64,000 nt of DNA from Melanocharis versteri (taxonomy: Eukaryota > Chordata > Aves > Passeriformes > Melanocharitidae): assembly GCA_013397845.1 (NCBI GenBank), contig VZTG01007786.1:38185-102184 (forward strand), in the 5' to 3' direction. The notes under the pieces were generated by a model. It ran no database searches and was not told the origin of the DNA. It saw only the letters and a list, made by a program, of their open reading frames with translations. This document shows positions 11,918-24,917 of this stretch, one piece after another. Each line of letters opens with the position of its first letter. Within the stretch, counting starts at the first letter, position 1. The position numbers and the translations under genes were made by a program.

Positions 11918-12330
11918 TCAAAGAATTCCTTCCCAATATCTAATCTAAATCGACTCTCTGGCAGTGGGAAGCCATTCCCTGTGTCCTGTCCCTCCACCCC
12001 TTGTCCCCAGTCCCTCTCCAGCTCTCCTGGAGCCCCTTCAGGCCCTGGCAGGGGCTCTGAGCTCTCCCTGGAGCCTTCTCCTCTCCAGGTGAACATTCCC
12101 AGCTCTCCCAGCTCCAGAGCAGAGGGGCTCCAGCCCTGGAGCAGCTCCATGGCCTCCTCTGGACCGGCTGCAGCAGCTCCACATCATTCTGATTTTGGGG
12201 ACCCCAGAGCTGGGTGCATCTCTGCAGGTGGAGTCGCAGATGAGGAGAGCAGAGGGGCAGAATCACCGCCCTCGACCTGCTGGTCACGTTTCTTTTGGCA
12301 CAGCCCGGGACGCAGTTGGTTTTTTGGGCA
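11918..12330 (-). repeat. CR1 LINE fragment, long
   Basis: In reverse orientation the CR1 text includes aattccttcccaatatctaa, gaagccattccctgtgtcct, gccttctcctctccaggtga, atggcctcctctggac and the region further 5' (tcgacctgctggtcacgtttc, cagcccgggacgcagttgg). Open frames here are CR1 relics. Confidence 0.82.
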
Positions 12331-12487
12331 CATTTTGGCCTCGTGTGCAACCTTCTTGCATTTAGGGGTGCTGGGTGCTGTCTACAACATCTCTGCCACA
12401 CCCGAGCCCTCAGGTATCTGTGCTAATTCCTGCTAAAAATGCCAGTGAGGGGCCCCTGCTGGCGTCCACCGCGGAGGAGATGCGTAC

Positions 12488-12641
12488 CCCAGCCGATCAG
12501 GATGTACCACCAGAAGTACTTCCTCTCCGAGAAGAAGGAGATGACCAGCAGGGTGTGGAGGTACAGCCCCTCCACCAGCAGCCAGAAGAAGTTGGCCATC
12601 ACACAGTACTGGAAGAAAACCATCATGGCCTTGCAGCCCAC
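12488..12641 (-). CDS. VIPR1: VIPR1 exon 7: TM3, second intracellular loop, start of TM4
   Basis: This 154-bp exon runs from the acceptor tctcttccag to the donor GTACGC (phase 0 in, phase 1 out), the usual size for the TM3/TM4 exon of class B receptors. It begins VGCKAMMVFFQYCVMANFFW, continues LLVEGLYLHTLLVISFFSER and ends KYFWWYILIGWG. The Cys of GCK pairs with the Cys of GCW in exon 9. EGLYL carries the Glu of the class B activation network and SFFSERKYF is intracellular loop 2. Almost every residue equals mammalian VPAC1; the HTLLVI and FWWY differences are conservative or shared with paralogues. Of all the exons this one gives the clearest family assignment. Confidence 0.97.
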
Positions 12642-15600
12642 CTGGAAGAGAAGAAATGAACCGTGGTGAACGGCAGCACGTTCCCATGGGAATTACACCG
12701 AATTACCAGTGACCCTTGCTCTGGGTGGATCTTTGGGATTGCTTCCTGCAGCACCTGAACTCCTGATGGAGTAAATGCTACGGTGAAAAGCCAAGGCAAC
12801 AAAAAGTTGTTCCTCTTTAAGAAAAGAAGGACTGGGATATGTGTTTTTAAAATAAAGGATAGGCAGGAGAAGCAGGGTAAGCACACAAAAGCACGCACAG
12901 CTTTTATTGCACTGGAAGGGGAGAGATTTGAAAAGGGAAGGTGAATTGTTTACCGTCAGGAAATGAATAACTAAACACAGTAACTTGCCGTGTGGAGATT
13001 TCTCTGCAGCACAGGTAATGGGAACGGTTTCCTTAGCAAAGAAGTAAATAAAAATGGATATTTCTGACATTTGAGGGAAATTTCTGACACTTTGCACCCA
13101 CTGCATTATTATGCATCCTCGAGATGTTGACTCAGCAATTGCCCTGTTGCTTTCAGCGAGTCTGCCCGGGTGATATCCTGCACTTTCTGGGGCAAGCGTT
13201 TGCTCTCACTCCCTGGTTAGTGGCAATTCCGTGGTGCCCTGCACATGTAGAACATTGAATTTAGAGCAATAATTTGCACCAGTGACAAGATCCCATTCCC
13301 CTCCTGCTGAAAGCAGTTGCTATGAAACAATGGTTAAAATCCAACTCAGGGAAAGTATGGAAAATGTTTTTTTTTCAATGCCAGATGTTTTGGGAGGGAC
13401 CGTCCCCACCCTCAGCCCTCCCCTAAACCCATCAGTGTGTGACACTGGGGACCCTGATGGACTCCTGATAATCAGCTTCTCCTGTGAGGCAGAGCATAAC
13501 CACAGACTCGTGGTGGTGGGGCAGGGTGGAAGCAGAGCAGGCAGTGAACTCCCTTCCAACTCAGAATATTCTGTGTGTGACTTCAGGGGCTGCCAGGTAG
13601 GGAAGGTGGCACAGGGCTGAGCTGGCCGAGGCTGGGGATGCAGCAGCCTCATCCCGATGGAATCACCGCACGTTTGGCTTCTCCCTGATTTTGTGTGCAC
13701 GTGGCTCTGTGTCATTGCCACCCCTCCTTCCTTCCTTCCTTCCCCCCAAAGCCTGAGTGCCTGTTTGGTGTGTCTGCAGCCAGCAGGGATCTGTGTGAGA
13801 GTGAATTCCTTTATGGCTCCACTCTGCCAGTGTTTGGCCCTAATTCAGCAGCTCCCAGGTGAGACACGAGGTTTAAGGGGGAAGATTTGGTGCGTCTCAA
13901 GCAGCTGCCTGTAAAACAAGGATTTCCTTTGGGGGTTGCACATCAGGGAATCACTTCTGGATGGTTGCCCTGAACTCAGGGCAGAGGCAGGAGGCTGGAG
14001 CACAGCACAAGGGGCTGCAAGGCCTCGTAGGACAAGGGAAGGCTGCTCACAAACAGTGCACGTGATTTCTGCCTGCAGACTCTCAGGAAGGGATTTCCAG
14101 CCTGACTTTGCAGAGCTACTGCTGTACAGAGAGGCAGCTGTGCTGAACTCAGGCTGTGGCAGCAGAAACCCCAGCTCCAAATCCATCCCCTCTTCTCCCA
14201 ATACTGGCAAACACTGCTTTTGAGGCAGTCTCTGGCCCTGATTCCTCTCTTAAGGTGATGGTGGCTTTTTACAAAGCTGAGGTGGATCGTGGTGAGCAGC
14301 TGGATCCGATCACCTGCGAGGTCTTTCCAAACTTAATGATTCCACGGTTTTATTACTCTGTGCACCCGGGCAGCAGCTGCGTTTTGGGAATTTCTTCTCT
14401 GAGGGACCTGTAGCAGATCAATTCTTTGCTCCTTGCTGAGGGGTATTTGCCTATTTGAGCAGCTCCCCACCCCAGGAATTTTTGGTTTTACCTGGAGAAA
14501 AGGCGTTTTTGTGCACCACTTTGAGCACATGGCAGTAACGTCTTGCAGCCTGTGGCATGGGGCTGTTCTGCACTGGAACAGAGTTGGATGCATTGTTCTG
14601 TCCTTAAAATTAGATAATGATATTTTTCCACTGCCTGGGCTTGCTGCTATTGCCTGAAGTGGGTAAGTTTAAAGCAGATATTCCTATGAGAGGTGCAGTT
14701 TCATTGCTGAGGATTCCATTGATCCTCTTTGACAGTGGCACATTTGGAAAACAGCCCTTCCTGGCTTTTGGGAGACCTTATTCCATGCAGGACTTGGCAA
14801 TGGGTGTCCACCTTCCTGATTGATTAAATTCAGCCTCAGAGAGGCTGGTTTAATGCTGGGGAATAAAATCTTCGTTTATGTGAGATATCTTACCCTTTAG
14901 ATGACAGACACAGGGCAGAGATGAGCCATTACACCTCTAGAATTAATTTTTTTTCATAAAGAGCAGACCTCACGATGTCTCACTGTTGAAAGGCTAACAC
15001 GAGCTATTTTTAGGACAGACATTTCCAACAGGAAAAGCTGAATTACATCACGGCCTTTTCTACTCTCTCTTCTTCCACAGGCTCATTTACAGCTTATTTC
15101 CCTGTCTTTCCTCAGTGATCTTGCCCTGCTCATGTCCACACGAGATGTGGCAGTGAGATGGTTTTTCCCTTGACTTTGTGGATGGCACATCTGCTCAAGT
15201 GGCTCCTCTCTTGTTCCCATCTTTGGAGCTGCATCAGGCCTGTGCCATTTGCTTTTCCCATGAAAATCCCTCCCTTTCCACATGCGCTTCCAACGGCTGA
15301 ACACTGGGAAGGACTCTGCCTCCAGCCAACGAGGCATTGGACTCTTGGCCCCTCTTGACAAACTCTCTGACCCCCACACGTTTGTGCTTCTCTGCAAATT
15401 CCTGGTAGCCAACAAGAACATTTAATTTGATTATTGTGGAAGTTTGCTTGAGGATGGGGCCTGTCTTAGACCTGCTCGAGGGCTTTCAAGAGGAAGAGGC
15501 AAAGAGCAGGGACACGAGGGTGGGAACAAGAAGACTGAGAAACAACCCTGCCAGGCTTTTTCCTCGAGCCCAGCAGCACTTTATGCTTTCAGATAATGTT

Positions 15601-16154
15601 AGCCCTGAGAAAAACATCTTTCTCTTCATTCTTTAGGTGGGTCAGCTGGTCACTACATCAGTTTTATGACCCACCTCTAAAAATGCAGCTCAGATCCTGC
15701 AGCAGTAATTAGCTCAGAGCTGAATCTGCACTAAATATACATTTATCATTCTCCTTAGTGGCAATCACTCTGCGCATTCATAACTCCTGAAGGTTGTCAG
15801 TCTGGACCAGCTGCTGAATTCCTCGAGCTCAATACGAGCATCTTAGCTGCACAGGAATTGGTCTGAGTTTTTGAGGTACACACACACCCAACACACATCC
15901 TGTGAATACAATAAAACTCTAGAAAAAATGTAAATCAGCTCCACAGAAATGCCAACACAAGCCTCCCTTGCCTTCTTTAGAAGGTGTGTTACAGGTTTGG
16001 GACTTGGGTCTGAGAATGATTTAGCCCAAAGAAGTACAAAGAGGCACTTGAGTGATTGATATCCTACCTGTCACAGCTGGACTGGGAACACTGGAGTCTC
16101 ACTGCTCCAGTCACAACAACCCCCAGCACAAGACCTGGCCTGCCCCTCCCCCTG

Positions 16155-16215
16155 TATAGAATCATGGAACAGTTTGAGTTGGAAGAGACTTTTCAGAGGT
16201 CCTACCCCTGTATGA
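16155..16215 (-). repeat. CR1 LINE fragment, short
   Basis: The stretch tatagaatcatggaacagtt followed by tgagttggaagagactt matches the CR1 3' end in reverse. What follows is not clearly CR1. Confidence 0.65.
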
Positions 16216-17142
16216 CCTGTCCTGTGCATGGAACCAACCCCTGTGCAGACCCCGTGTTCCTTCCCTCGTACCCATCAACTCTGTGGCTTCCTTGGGGCAG
16301 GGCACCAAGACATATTTTAGTCAGCTTAGAGATATATTGAGGCCATCCCATGCAATCCTGGGCAGTGATGCAGCTCCTGGCATTATTTATGGAGTTGGGA
16401 CAGCACCTCCAGCAAAAATTTGGGCTCAGATTTGCCTCAACCCATCAATCATGAAACCTTGAGACCTCAAAATCCTTTTTAAGGTACTTTGGTGCTGTTA
16501 CCTGGGCTACCACCAGCACTGCAGCAGGAAGAGATTTACACCGAGATTCCTGCAGGTGTCTTCCACAGGAGACTGATGAAAACTCATTTTCCCAGTGACA
16601 GATTTATCCAGCACTTCTGTTTTATGTTGCCCAGAAGACACGACCTGTGGGAAGGGCTGCTGACTGACTCGTGCTGCATTTGCCCACAGCAAGAGCTGAT
16701 CTTCTTCCCAGCCTGGTCAAAGAGGCTTCCTCGATCTTATTTAAAAGCTTTTCATGGATCCCACTCATGACCTGGAGGATGGGATAGCACTGGGCAGGCA
16801 GTGCCTGCTTTGGAGATGCTGAAATTAAGGACTTCCAGCACAGGGGCTGCCCCAACCCTACATGTCCATAACTATAGCTCCCCTTTAGACACTCATAATC
16901 ATAATTAAATTCAGGAATCCATCAATTTTGAGCTGTTCCCACCCCACTCCTTTTGTTGAGACATCCACTTTAACCAAAGTAGAATGAAATCTGCAATGAT
17001 GATCCAATAACCAAATAATTGCTCTGCTTGTAAGGTTACACAAGATGATTCATTCCCCATCTCACTGTCATGGCACTGGAATTTATTTAAGTGTCAAATT
17101 CCCAATAATTTTATAACCTAACTGCTCTGTCCATGGCTAAAC

Positions 17143-17228
17143 AAGAGAGAGAAGGAGAAAGAGAAAGAGAAAGAGAAAGGGAAAGGGAAAGAGAAAGAGA
17201 AAGGGAAAGAGAAAGGGAAAGGGAAAGG

Positions 17229-17262
<34 letters not shown>

Positions 17263-17950
17263 GAAAGAGAAAGAGAAAGAGAAAGCGAAAGAGAAAGAGA
17301 AAGAGAAAGAGAAAGAGAAAGAGAAAGAGAAAGAGAAAGAGAAAGAGAAAGAGAAAGAGAAAGGGAAAGAGAAAGAGAAAGAGAAAGAGAAAGAGAAAGA
17401 GAAAGAGAAAGAGAAAGAGAAAGAGAAAGAGAAAGAGAAAGAGAAAGAGAAAGAGAAAGAGAAAGAGAAAGAGAAAGAGAAAGAGAAAGAGAAAGAGAAA
17501 GAGAAAGAGAAAGAGAAAGAGAAAGAGAAAGAGAAAGAGAAAGAGAAAGAGAAAGAGAAAGAGAAAGAGAAAGAGAAAGAGAAAGAGAAAGAGAAAGAGA
17601 AAGAGAAAGAGAAAGAGAAAGAGAAAGAGAAAGAGAAAGAGAAAGAGAAAGAGAAAGAGAAAGAGAAAGAGAAAGAGAAAGAGAAAGAGAAAGAGAAAGA
17701 GAAAGAGAAAGAGAAAGAGAAAGAGAAAGAGAAAGAGAAAGAGAAAGAGAAAGAGAAAGAGAAAGAGAAAGAGAAAGAGAAAGAGAAAGAGAAAGAGAAA
17801 GAGAAAGAGAAAGAGAAAGAGAAAGAGAAAGAGAAAGAGAAAGAGGAAGAGAAAGAGGAAGGAAAAGGAAAAGGAAAAAGAAGAAAAAGGAAAAGGAAAA
17901 GAAAAAGAAAAAGAAAAAGAAAAAGAAAAAGAAAAAGAAAAAGAAAAAGA
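17143..17950. repeat. Homopurine (GAGAAA)n microsatellite, about 0.8 kb
   Basis: The plus strand is A and G only from 17143 to 17950 except for a single C at 17286. The core, about 17290-17840, is almost perfect GAGAAA hexamers. The left edge has GGGAAA variants and the right edge shifts to GGAAAA and then GAAAAA. On the transcribed (VIPR1 sense) strand it is a polypyrimidine UUUCUC tract within intron 6. Open frames across it are artefacts of the repeat. Confidence 0.97.
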
Positions 17951-18318
17951 CAAATTAACTTATGCTAACTTAGGCTTAGCACATCTAACCTTTTTTGTAA
18001 CAACAGCAAAAAAGCAAATTAAAAACAAACAAGCCAGACTGCCTGGCAAAAAGCCATCACTTTAATTTCTTCCCTCAGTTTAACTGCAGTTGTAGACCAG
18101 ATTCAAACAGGTGGGCAGTAAAAAAGCCCCACAAAGTTTATGTTCGATCGTGAAAGTGAATTGTCTTCAAATACTCCAACGAGAAAACTCCTCCTAAATC
18201 AGTTGGGTGCCTTGGACTCCTTCCCTCCCTCCCTATCACGGAATGTGACAAGCAGGGAATTTCAACAATAAATTGCTGCACTAGTGGGTGGCTCTGCAGG
18301 TTTGCCTGGAAGATGCAC

Positions 18319-18356
18319 AGAAATTTAGGATGTTAAGAGAAATTTAGGATGTTAAG
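18319..18356. repeat. 19-bp tandem pair
   Basis: agaaatttaggatgttaag appears twice in perfect tandem. Confidence 0.92.
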
Positions 18357-19308
18357 GACTTAACAATATCTAGGAATGAAGAAATGTGATTCGAGAAACT
18401 CTTAAAAAGCCATCTGGATAGAAGCAAAGTGGCTCATGATGGAAGCACGTAGGCTTCAGTTTGAAAGTCTCTGTTAAAGCCATTTGTGATCTATCGGGAC
18501 TTATGACAAACAAAAGACCTTCATGGGAATAATAATCTTATGTCTTGCTGATGAACCCTTCAGAGGCTTTGACTCTAAGTATACAAATATCTTATTAAGA
18601 GTACAGATAGATCAATTTAACTGGATTCATGGTCGCTGTCTGTCTCAGGCACAGGCAGAAGAGGCCCCAAACCCACATTTCCTGTTAACTTCCTGCTATG
18701 CGCCAATAGTGCCCCAGAAACATTATGCAAGTGCACTCTAAAGCCTTGGCAGTGGCAAATTAATTCAATTTATCTTAACCTGCTTTCCTCCAGGTCACAA
18801 CCCATTCCGTGTTCATGCACCCATCATTGCCCCAAGAGCACGCCCTGGAATACTTGCTCCATGTCAGCTGTCACTGGGCAATTTCTGAAGCCATTATAAC
18901 CCGGATTTGTGTCTGGCCTCGTGGATTTGTTACCACTCCATAAAGCAGAAATGCCATTCCCAGATGGACGGGCTGGGCTGTACAGCCTGACCCAGGTACA
19001 CACCCCCTGCCTCAGCCAGGGAAGGCTTTCCTGCTCCCATCAATTCTGTGGAACAGCAGAGACATCAGGAAGAGAAGCTTTTGGATCAATTTCTATTTCT
19101 TTCCCGTGCCTATTCCACTTGCAACAAGGCTGGGCCCCTAATGAACCTGAATGGAGTATTATTTCCCTGGTTAGAGAGTTATTTCTGCAGAAACAGCTCA
19201 ATCCATATGAAACCTAAAGTCCCAAGAGATAAACTCAGCATTTCTCTGTACTTTCACCTCCTCAGTGCCAACTGAAAGTCAGCTGAAAATGGCAAAGCAG
19301 TTATAGAA

Positions 19309-19447
19309 ACAGAATCCCAGAATAGTTTGGGTTGGAAAGGACCTTAAAGCCCATCCAGTGCCACCCCTGCCATGGGCAGGGACATCTTCCACTGTCCCAG
19401 GTTGCTCCAAGCCCCGTCCAACCTGGCCTTGGGCACTTCCAGGGATG
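19309..19447 (-). repeat. CR1 LINE fragment
   Basis: It begins acagaatcccagaatagttt and includes gggttggaaaggacctt, gccatgggcagggacatctt and ccaacctggccttgggcact: a CR1 3' end in reverse. Confidence 0.88.
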
Positions 19448-19526
19448 AGGTGAGGATTTACGAGGAAGTTACATGAGACAGCCTCTATTTCATGGGCAAA
19501 GCACAGCAGGGGCAGATCCTGCAGTG

Positions 19527-19619
19527 ATTAAAATAAACGGAATTGCACCAGTGAATTTTGTATTAAAATAAATGGAATTGCACCATTAAATTTTGTATTA
19601 AAATAAATGGAGCTGTACC
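19527..19619. repeat. About 36-bp tandem, 2.6 copies
   Basis: The unit attaaaataaatggaattgc, followed by accattaaattttgt, is repeated with a few substitutions. Confidence 0.88.
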
Positions 19620-22600
19620 CATTTACACCGAAGAAAAATGGGGTGCACATGACTGCACTTCATCCTTGCCCACTTCCTGTGCAGGCTTCCTCAAATCCAA
19701 CACTGTCCTGTTGGATTCAGGAGGAAACTCTTAGTTCTGCTTTCCCTCGCACGAGAAGCAACTTTAAGCCCCACGACTGTGATCCTCAAGGCTATTTAAG
19801 AATTTCTCTTCGCTGATTTTAACGGGGATTATGTAACTGTCAGTCTTGAAGGACTCAGCCTTTCTGTTTTGTCTCTTAGGAGTTCTTGTTTGATTTTTGG
19901 GAGCTGTCTTGTGAGTATTTCTGAGATGCTGATTAGCTCTGGCTGGTCTAACCTGGGTGTCAGATGACTCAGAGTTGAGTTTAGATGCAAAAATAGAATT
20001 ATCTCGGTAAATGGGTTAACTGTGCCCGTTTTGTGCTCATCCATCACAGGATAACGGCACTTCTGAGCACCTCTTCTGTGATAAGCCAAGTCAACCACAA
20101 GGCAGCAACTAAAAAGAGAAGGTGATCGGGTTTTTTATAAAGCCTTTCCTTACACTTTTCCCATTTTCCCTCTTTTTTGGCAACTGCTGTGCGTTAAGGT
20201 GCCAGCCCATGATGGTGGCACTGCTGTGTCCGGGATTATAGAGACACTTAAATAAAGAAAATTCCTCCCCCAGAGCTCTGCCAGAGCCTGACTTTCTGCC
20301 CTCACTCCTGGGTTATTTCCAGGATGCCTCCATTCCTTCCTTTGCTTTTTTCTGTTTTTTTGCATGATTTACAGGACCCTTCTCTAGGGCTTGTTTGGGG
20401 TTTTTTGTTTTGTTTTGTTCTTTTTTTTCCTTCCCCTCTGTTTTGCTGTAAACCTTAGATTGTAGCAGTGATCATCAGATATCACCCAAGGAAACAACTG
20501 ACTGTCTAATGTTTGTTTTGCTTTAACACAAGTGCATAAAAAGACTTTTACTCTTCAATTTCTCCATCAGCTCGCGAGTCGTGGTGCTCCCACATGGATC
20601 TGAGTAGCCTCACTGCTGGAAATGAAAACCTATCTGTCTTCAACTTCCATAAATCAAATTCATTTAGGGGCCTGTAGCTGTTATCAGTTTGTCCTGAGGG
20701 AATTAATGTGAAAAAAACCCAATTTTTCACTCTGAAAATATGAGATATGCATGTAAATTCTCAATTGCTGAACTCCCACCGTCCTTTGCAAAGAATGATT
20801 TTTTGTTGGAATTTTTTGTCTTACTGGAATAATACAAAAGGGGAAAGATAAATGATGTGATCTCCCGTGGCTGAATCTCCAGCAAGGGCAAATTTGCAGA
20901 GCTCAGGAAAAAAGTGAGCCCGAATTGAATCTGTAGAACCTGATCTTTGTTTACAGCAAACTGTTGGCTTTGTCTTCAGCGAGGCTGGAAATGTAAGTGG
21001 TTCATCATTATTGTGCCATCCAGATATGACAGTAATGAAACTCTATCAAAACCTATCCATAAACACACGAAAAAATTAAATGAAACGACAACTGAAGTGT
21101 TCAGTTCAATCCTTCTACCACGTCTGATGTTTTGACTGTTGTGTTTCACAGGGTGTTCCCCAGGGAGAGGAGGAAAGGGGGAGAGAAATTGTGGGAATGC
21201 TGAGAGGGAAGGGCACTAAACCCAAGGAAATCAGTGCAAAAAACTAAAACTTCTAAGGAGGCCTCTTGAGTCTGGCAGTGAAAAAAAAAACCAAACCAGA
21301 AAAAATGAAGGCAAATCCAGGCTGGAAAATGATGCCATTTTTCACACACTATGAACAATTTGCAGATGTAGGAAAGCCACGTGCAGAGAGTTTTCCGTGA
21401 GAAACGACCAATTAGTGAGACAGAACGTAACCTGAATGAGTCAAAACCAAAAGTTATAGAAGAAATCCGAGTGGGTCGTTCCACAGAGCCCTCTGAGCCT
21501 GATCATCTCCACATCCAAGTGCTTAAAGCCCGGGCTGACAAACACACTCGAGCAGGTGCCTGTTTTTAATCCATTTAAGCCAATAGGATGATTCAGTTAC
21601 ACATAATTACAATTAAAAAGCTACATAAACACTTCATGGGAGAGAGGGAGAAAGTGGGTTTGGTCTGCTCATGGTACCTTGAGCAATAGGTTGTGTCTGT
21701 GCGTGGCCATCACACCCCTCTGCTCTTTGTACCCCTCTAGAAAATTCAAGGTCTCTGCAGCGTTTTGTTTCTTACTGGAAAATCCCACAAAAATCCACTT
21801 CTGGAAGAGGTCATTCTAAGGATTCTCCATGAGCCAAGTGACCCACGTTGTGCCTAGAAACAAATCTAATAGATTTGGACACCTGGGAAGAGAAGGAGTG
21901 AGGGACGCTTGCAAAGCCACTGGTGCTGAGTTTCCTTGGTGTGGGACAAGGGGCCTTGTGCAAGTTCTGGGTTTTAAAATCATTTAAACCTGCTGCATTT
22001 AGCCATAAAAACAAGCCCTGCTTGTCCACTCAGGGTTTCTGCCCAATGAAAACAGGCTGATTTTTTCACCCAAGGCTTTTTTCCCCGGGAGTGGGTTTAT
22101 CCATAAAGAAGGACCAAGGAACTCCAGGAGGTTACAGATGCCACACATCACTCCGTAAACATCACCCAGTGCTGGCTCACACCCTGACTCAGTGATGCTC
22201 ATCACGTGTATTTTGGCTGCACTGCCCCTGAAATGCTTACAGCCACATTCTCAGGTACTGTGGCCGACAAAAATGCTCAATAAATTAATTTTTCTGGATG
22301 TTTGTTCATGTTGAACTCAATGGCGATCCAAAACTCTTTGAGCTTAAAATGGTGCAGAGTCAACACTGCACCTGAAGTGTCCCAAACTAGGTAAAATGAT
22401 GTAAAAATGCAGTAAATACTATTAAAAAGGGTTTTTTAAAATTACATATACATCTTCATGTGTTGGAGTTCCTACTTGATCAAACACTGACATATTTGTT
22501 GGTGGAGAGCTTAACATATTTTTGTGTGGCTGGAGCACAAAACATAATTTAAAGTCTTCTTACTGCAGCAGGTAATATCACATTGGGGAGTTTGGTGCCT

Positions 22601-22966
22601 TCATCAGAAATGCTGGGAGAGGTTTCTATTCATTTGGATTTTATTGCCCTAAATCTGTTCTGGTAGGGGGCTGTCTTTATCCTTTCATTCCCTAAAGGAA
22701 CGGAGTGTGGTACTTTCTCCTCTAATGAAACACTTTTATTGCTTTGGGTTTGCCCTGTTCTTAACCGGCGTAGCAGTGAGAGCATCCAGCAAATTGTTTG
22801 CTCAAATCTCTCCTCAGACTGACTGAGCTCAAGGCCACATCCAGCCCTTACACACAAAACCTTCAGTGGATTGTGTATAAAATCCTGAGAATATGAATTA
22901 GCACCAGGTCTCCCAAGTCAAGCTTTACCCTGCAAGTTCAAAGCACAAACTTAACTCGAGCCAACC

Positions 22967-23000
22967 TAACCCAACCCAACCCAACCCAACCAACCCCACA
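22967..23000. repeat. (CCAAC)n pentamer run
   Basis: Five or six CCAAC units with slight variation at the ends. Confidence 0.85.
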
Positions 23001-23262
23001 GGAAGGCAATGGATTTTGTAACAATTTCTCCTAATGGGTGAAAGTTAGGAGAGGCATTTCGTGTCAGGATTTTTAGACTGTGACCTAAAAGGTTGTCCAA
23101 AATGCTGGTTCAAGACTGGTGCAGATTTTGCAAGGGGTATGCTCAGCCTAAGGTGGTGGAGACAGATTTGTCCCACATAATTTTATAACCATTATGTATC
23201 ATCCAGCTATTCACCCTGAGCTGGCACTTAACTCAAAAATCTTCTGATGGGGAGAAACACAA

Positions 23263-23321
23263 AAATGCTGTAGCCATGGGGCTACCTGAAAGCGCGATGA
23301 AATGCTGTAGCCATGGGGCTG
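23263..23321. repeat. Direct repeat of about 20 bp, period 38
   Basis: aaatgctgtagccatggggc occurs twice, 38 bp apart. Confidence 0.88.
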
Positions 23322-24629
23322 CAGGAAGACTCCTGTATTTACAGCCAGAAGTGTTTCTGGATGGCTGAGAAGCCAACACTTCTCACTCAGATCTCTGCAA
23401 CTGTGCCTCAGGCCTGATCCACCAAAATCCAGTGCAAACTGCCACGGGGATGAGAGGTTGGTTCAAACTCCACGGCCTGGCCTGTCCTGGCTCCTCTGAC
23501 AGCTGGCATTGACAACGCATCTGTGGTAATTTATTCCAGTTTCCATCTCTTTCTGCCCATTCTTGGGCCTTCACAAGAAAATCCCATTCCAGGAATACAG
23601 ATCCTAGTGAATCACGGAGAGGAAGAAGCACACAGGGACATTCCAAAGGGAGCGAATCATGCTGCAGACAGTTCTTGGGAAAAGCTGAGAGGAGGCTGCT
23701 CTGGGTTTCAACTGAGAGATGCTCAAGCAGAAAGGTCATTTTAACAGCAGGGACAGGACTCAGGGTAAGGATACAGAAAAGCCAGCAAGCAAGGAAGAAT
23801 TTGGGTGGATGGAAAAGAAAAGAGAATAATTTTTTCTGATGCTGTATGACATAAAAACCAGGTCCAGAGGGATCTGCTGAAGTGCTGTGCCCAGTCCCCT
23901 GCTATTATCAGCAAGCTGCTCATCTAATGTTCTGAATTTACTATGGAGGGTTTCTGGTTTTCTTTTTTTTTTTTTTCCTGGATAACTTCTGATCACATCT
24001 CTTCGTTTCGGTGATTTCAATTTCCTGCCTAAATTTATTCATGACTGATGTCCTCTTACGTCAGTGCGGCCTTTAGATAAACAGCCTTTCTCCCTCCTTA
24101 ATGTTTGCTCCAGCTGATAACACTGAGTTTGAAAGGCAAAAAAATAACCCAACTCCTTTATTCCCCTTATTTATCATCCCAGTAGGGAAATCTCACAGTT
24201 GCAGACAGCGAGCGTGGGATACTGATTCAGATGAAAAATGGATGATGATGTCTGCACATAGATTTCCTGCCTGAAGTCCTGCAGGGATCTGGTCACTGGA
24301 GCTCAGAGAATCACCCACATGCTGGTGCCTTTTCCCAAAGGACTGAACAGCATTCCAGACTCCAGGGAACAGATTAATTAGAGCCCCACTGACTACGGAT
24401 GCACTTTACACACACAGCTCATGTGTAGGTACTTACCCCACAGATAACTAAAATTAGTTATGTGAATTTGGGTCTGACTCCCATCCTCACTGAAGGAAAA
24501 GGTTTTGTTGAATCCCTAAACACGAGTCTCCTTTGAGCAGGACATCCAAGAAATTAACATGTGGCTGGGAGATGGACACAGGGCTGAGAGGAGCCTCAAA
24601 ATCCTGTAGAGTTGTGAGTTTGACCTCAT

Positions 24630-24680
24630 AAAATTGTTAAGGTTCAAAAAGACCTCTAAGACTATCAAGCCCAGCTTCAG
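24630..24680 (-). repeat. CR1 LINE fragment, short
   Basis: aaattgttaaggttcaaaaa followed by gacctctaagactatcaagc matches the CR1 subfamily with 'cattaaggttggaaaagacctctaag'. Too short for more detail. Confidence 0.6.
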
Positions 24681-24917
24681 AAAGGACCAGATATAAAATA
24701 TAAATATATACATTTGGGACTCTGATAATCAATTTATTCCTTCTCCATATAAATCAAACGGCAGCAATCATGGATTTTTTTTTTCCTTTCAAACGAGAAA
24801 AGGATTTGAAATCTCCCCAAAGTACTGCCTCAGATGCATTTGCAAGGTAATTTTTGGTGCATTGTTTAAGAGGGGCAACAAAATGAGGTGGAAATTTTGA
24901 AGTGCAAGGTTACTTAC

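Larger units (their letters stand above)
9888..12487 (-). other. VIPR1: VIPR1 intron 7
   Basis: The intron holds two small tandem repeats (10030-10070 and 10582-10617), an A/T pentamer microsatellite broken by a 49-base gap (11455-11700), and a long CR1 fragment (11918-12330) that ends about 150 bp upstream of the exon 7 donor. Confidence 0.85.
12642..24917 (-). other. VIPR1: VIPR1 intron 6
   Basis: At 12.3 kb this is the second-longest complete intron here. It contains the 800-bp purine array (17143-17950), CR1 pieces near 16.2, 19.3 and 24.65 kb, tandem repeats at 18319, 19527 and 23263, and a CCAAC pentamer run at 22967. No gene is seen on either strand. Confidence 0.85.

Noticed and set aside
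11888..12436. 182-codon plus-strand and 153-codon minus-strand open frames
   Set aside because: They fall mostly within a CR1 fragment; the text is typical CR1 3' sequence.
13380..13585. Possible CR1 piece (ccttccaactcagaatattctgtg)
   Set aside because: Only the last 30 bases resemble CR1; the rest does not align by eye.
17111..18065. Long open frames on both strands (310 and 280 codons) rich in Arg-Lys, Arg-Glu or Phe-Leu
   Set aside because: They are translations of the GAGAAA microsatellite, with no start context, no complexity and no homologue expected.
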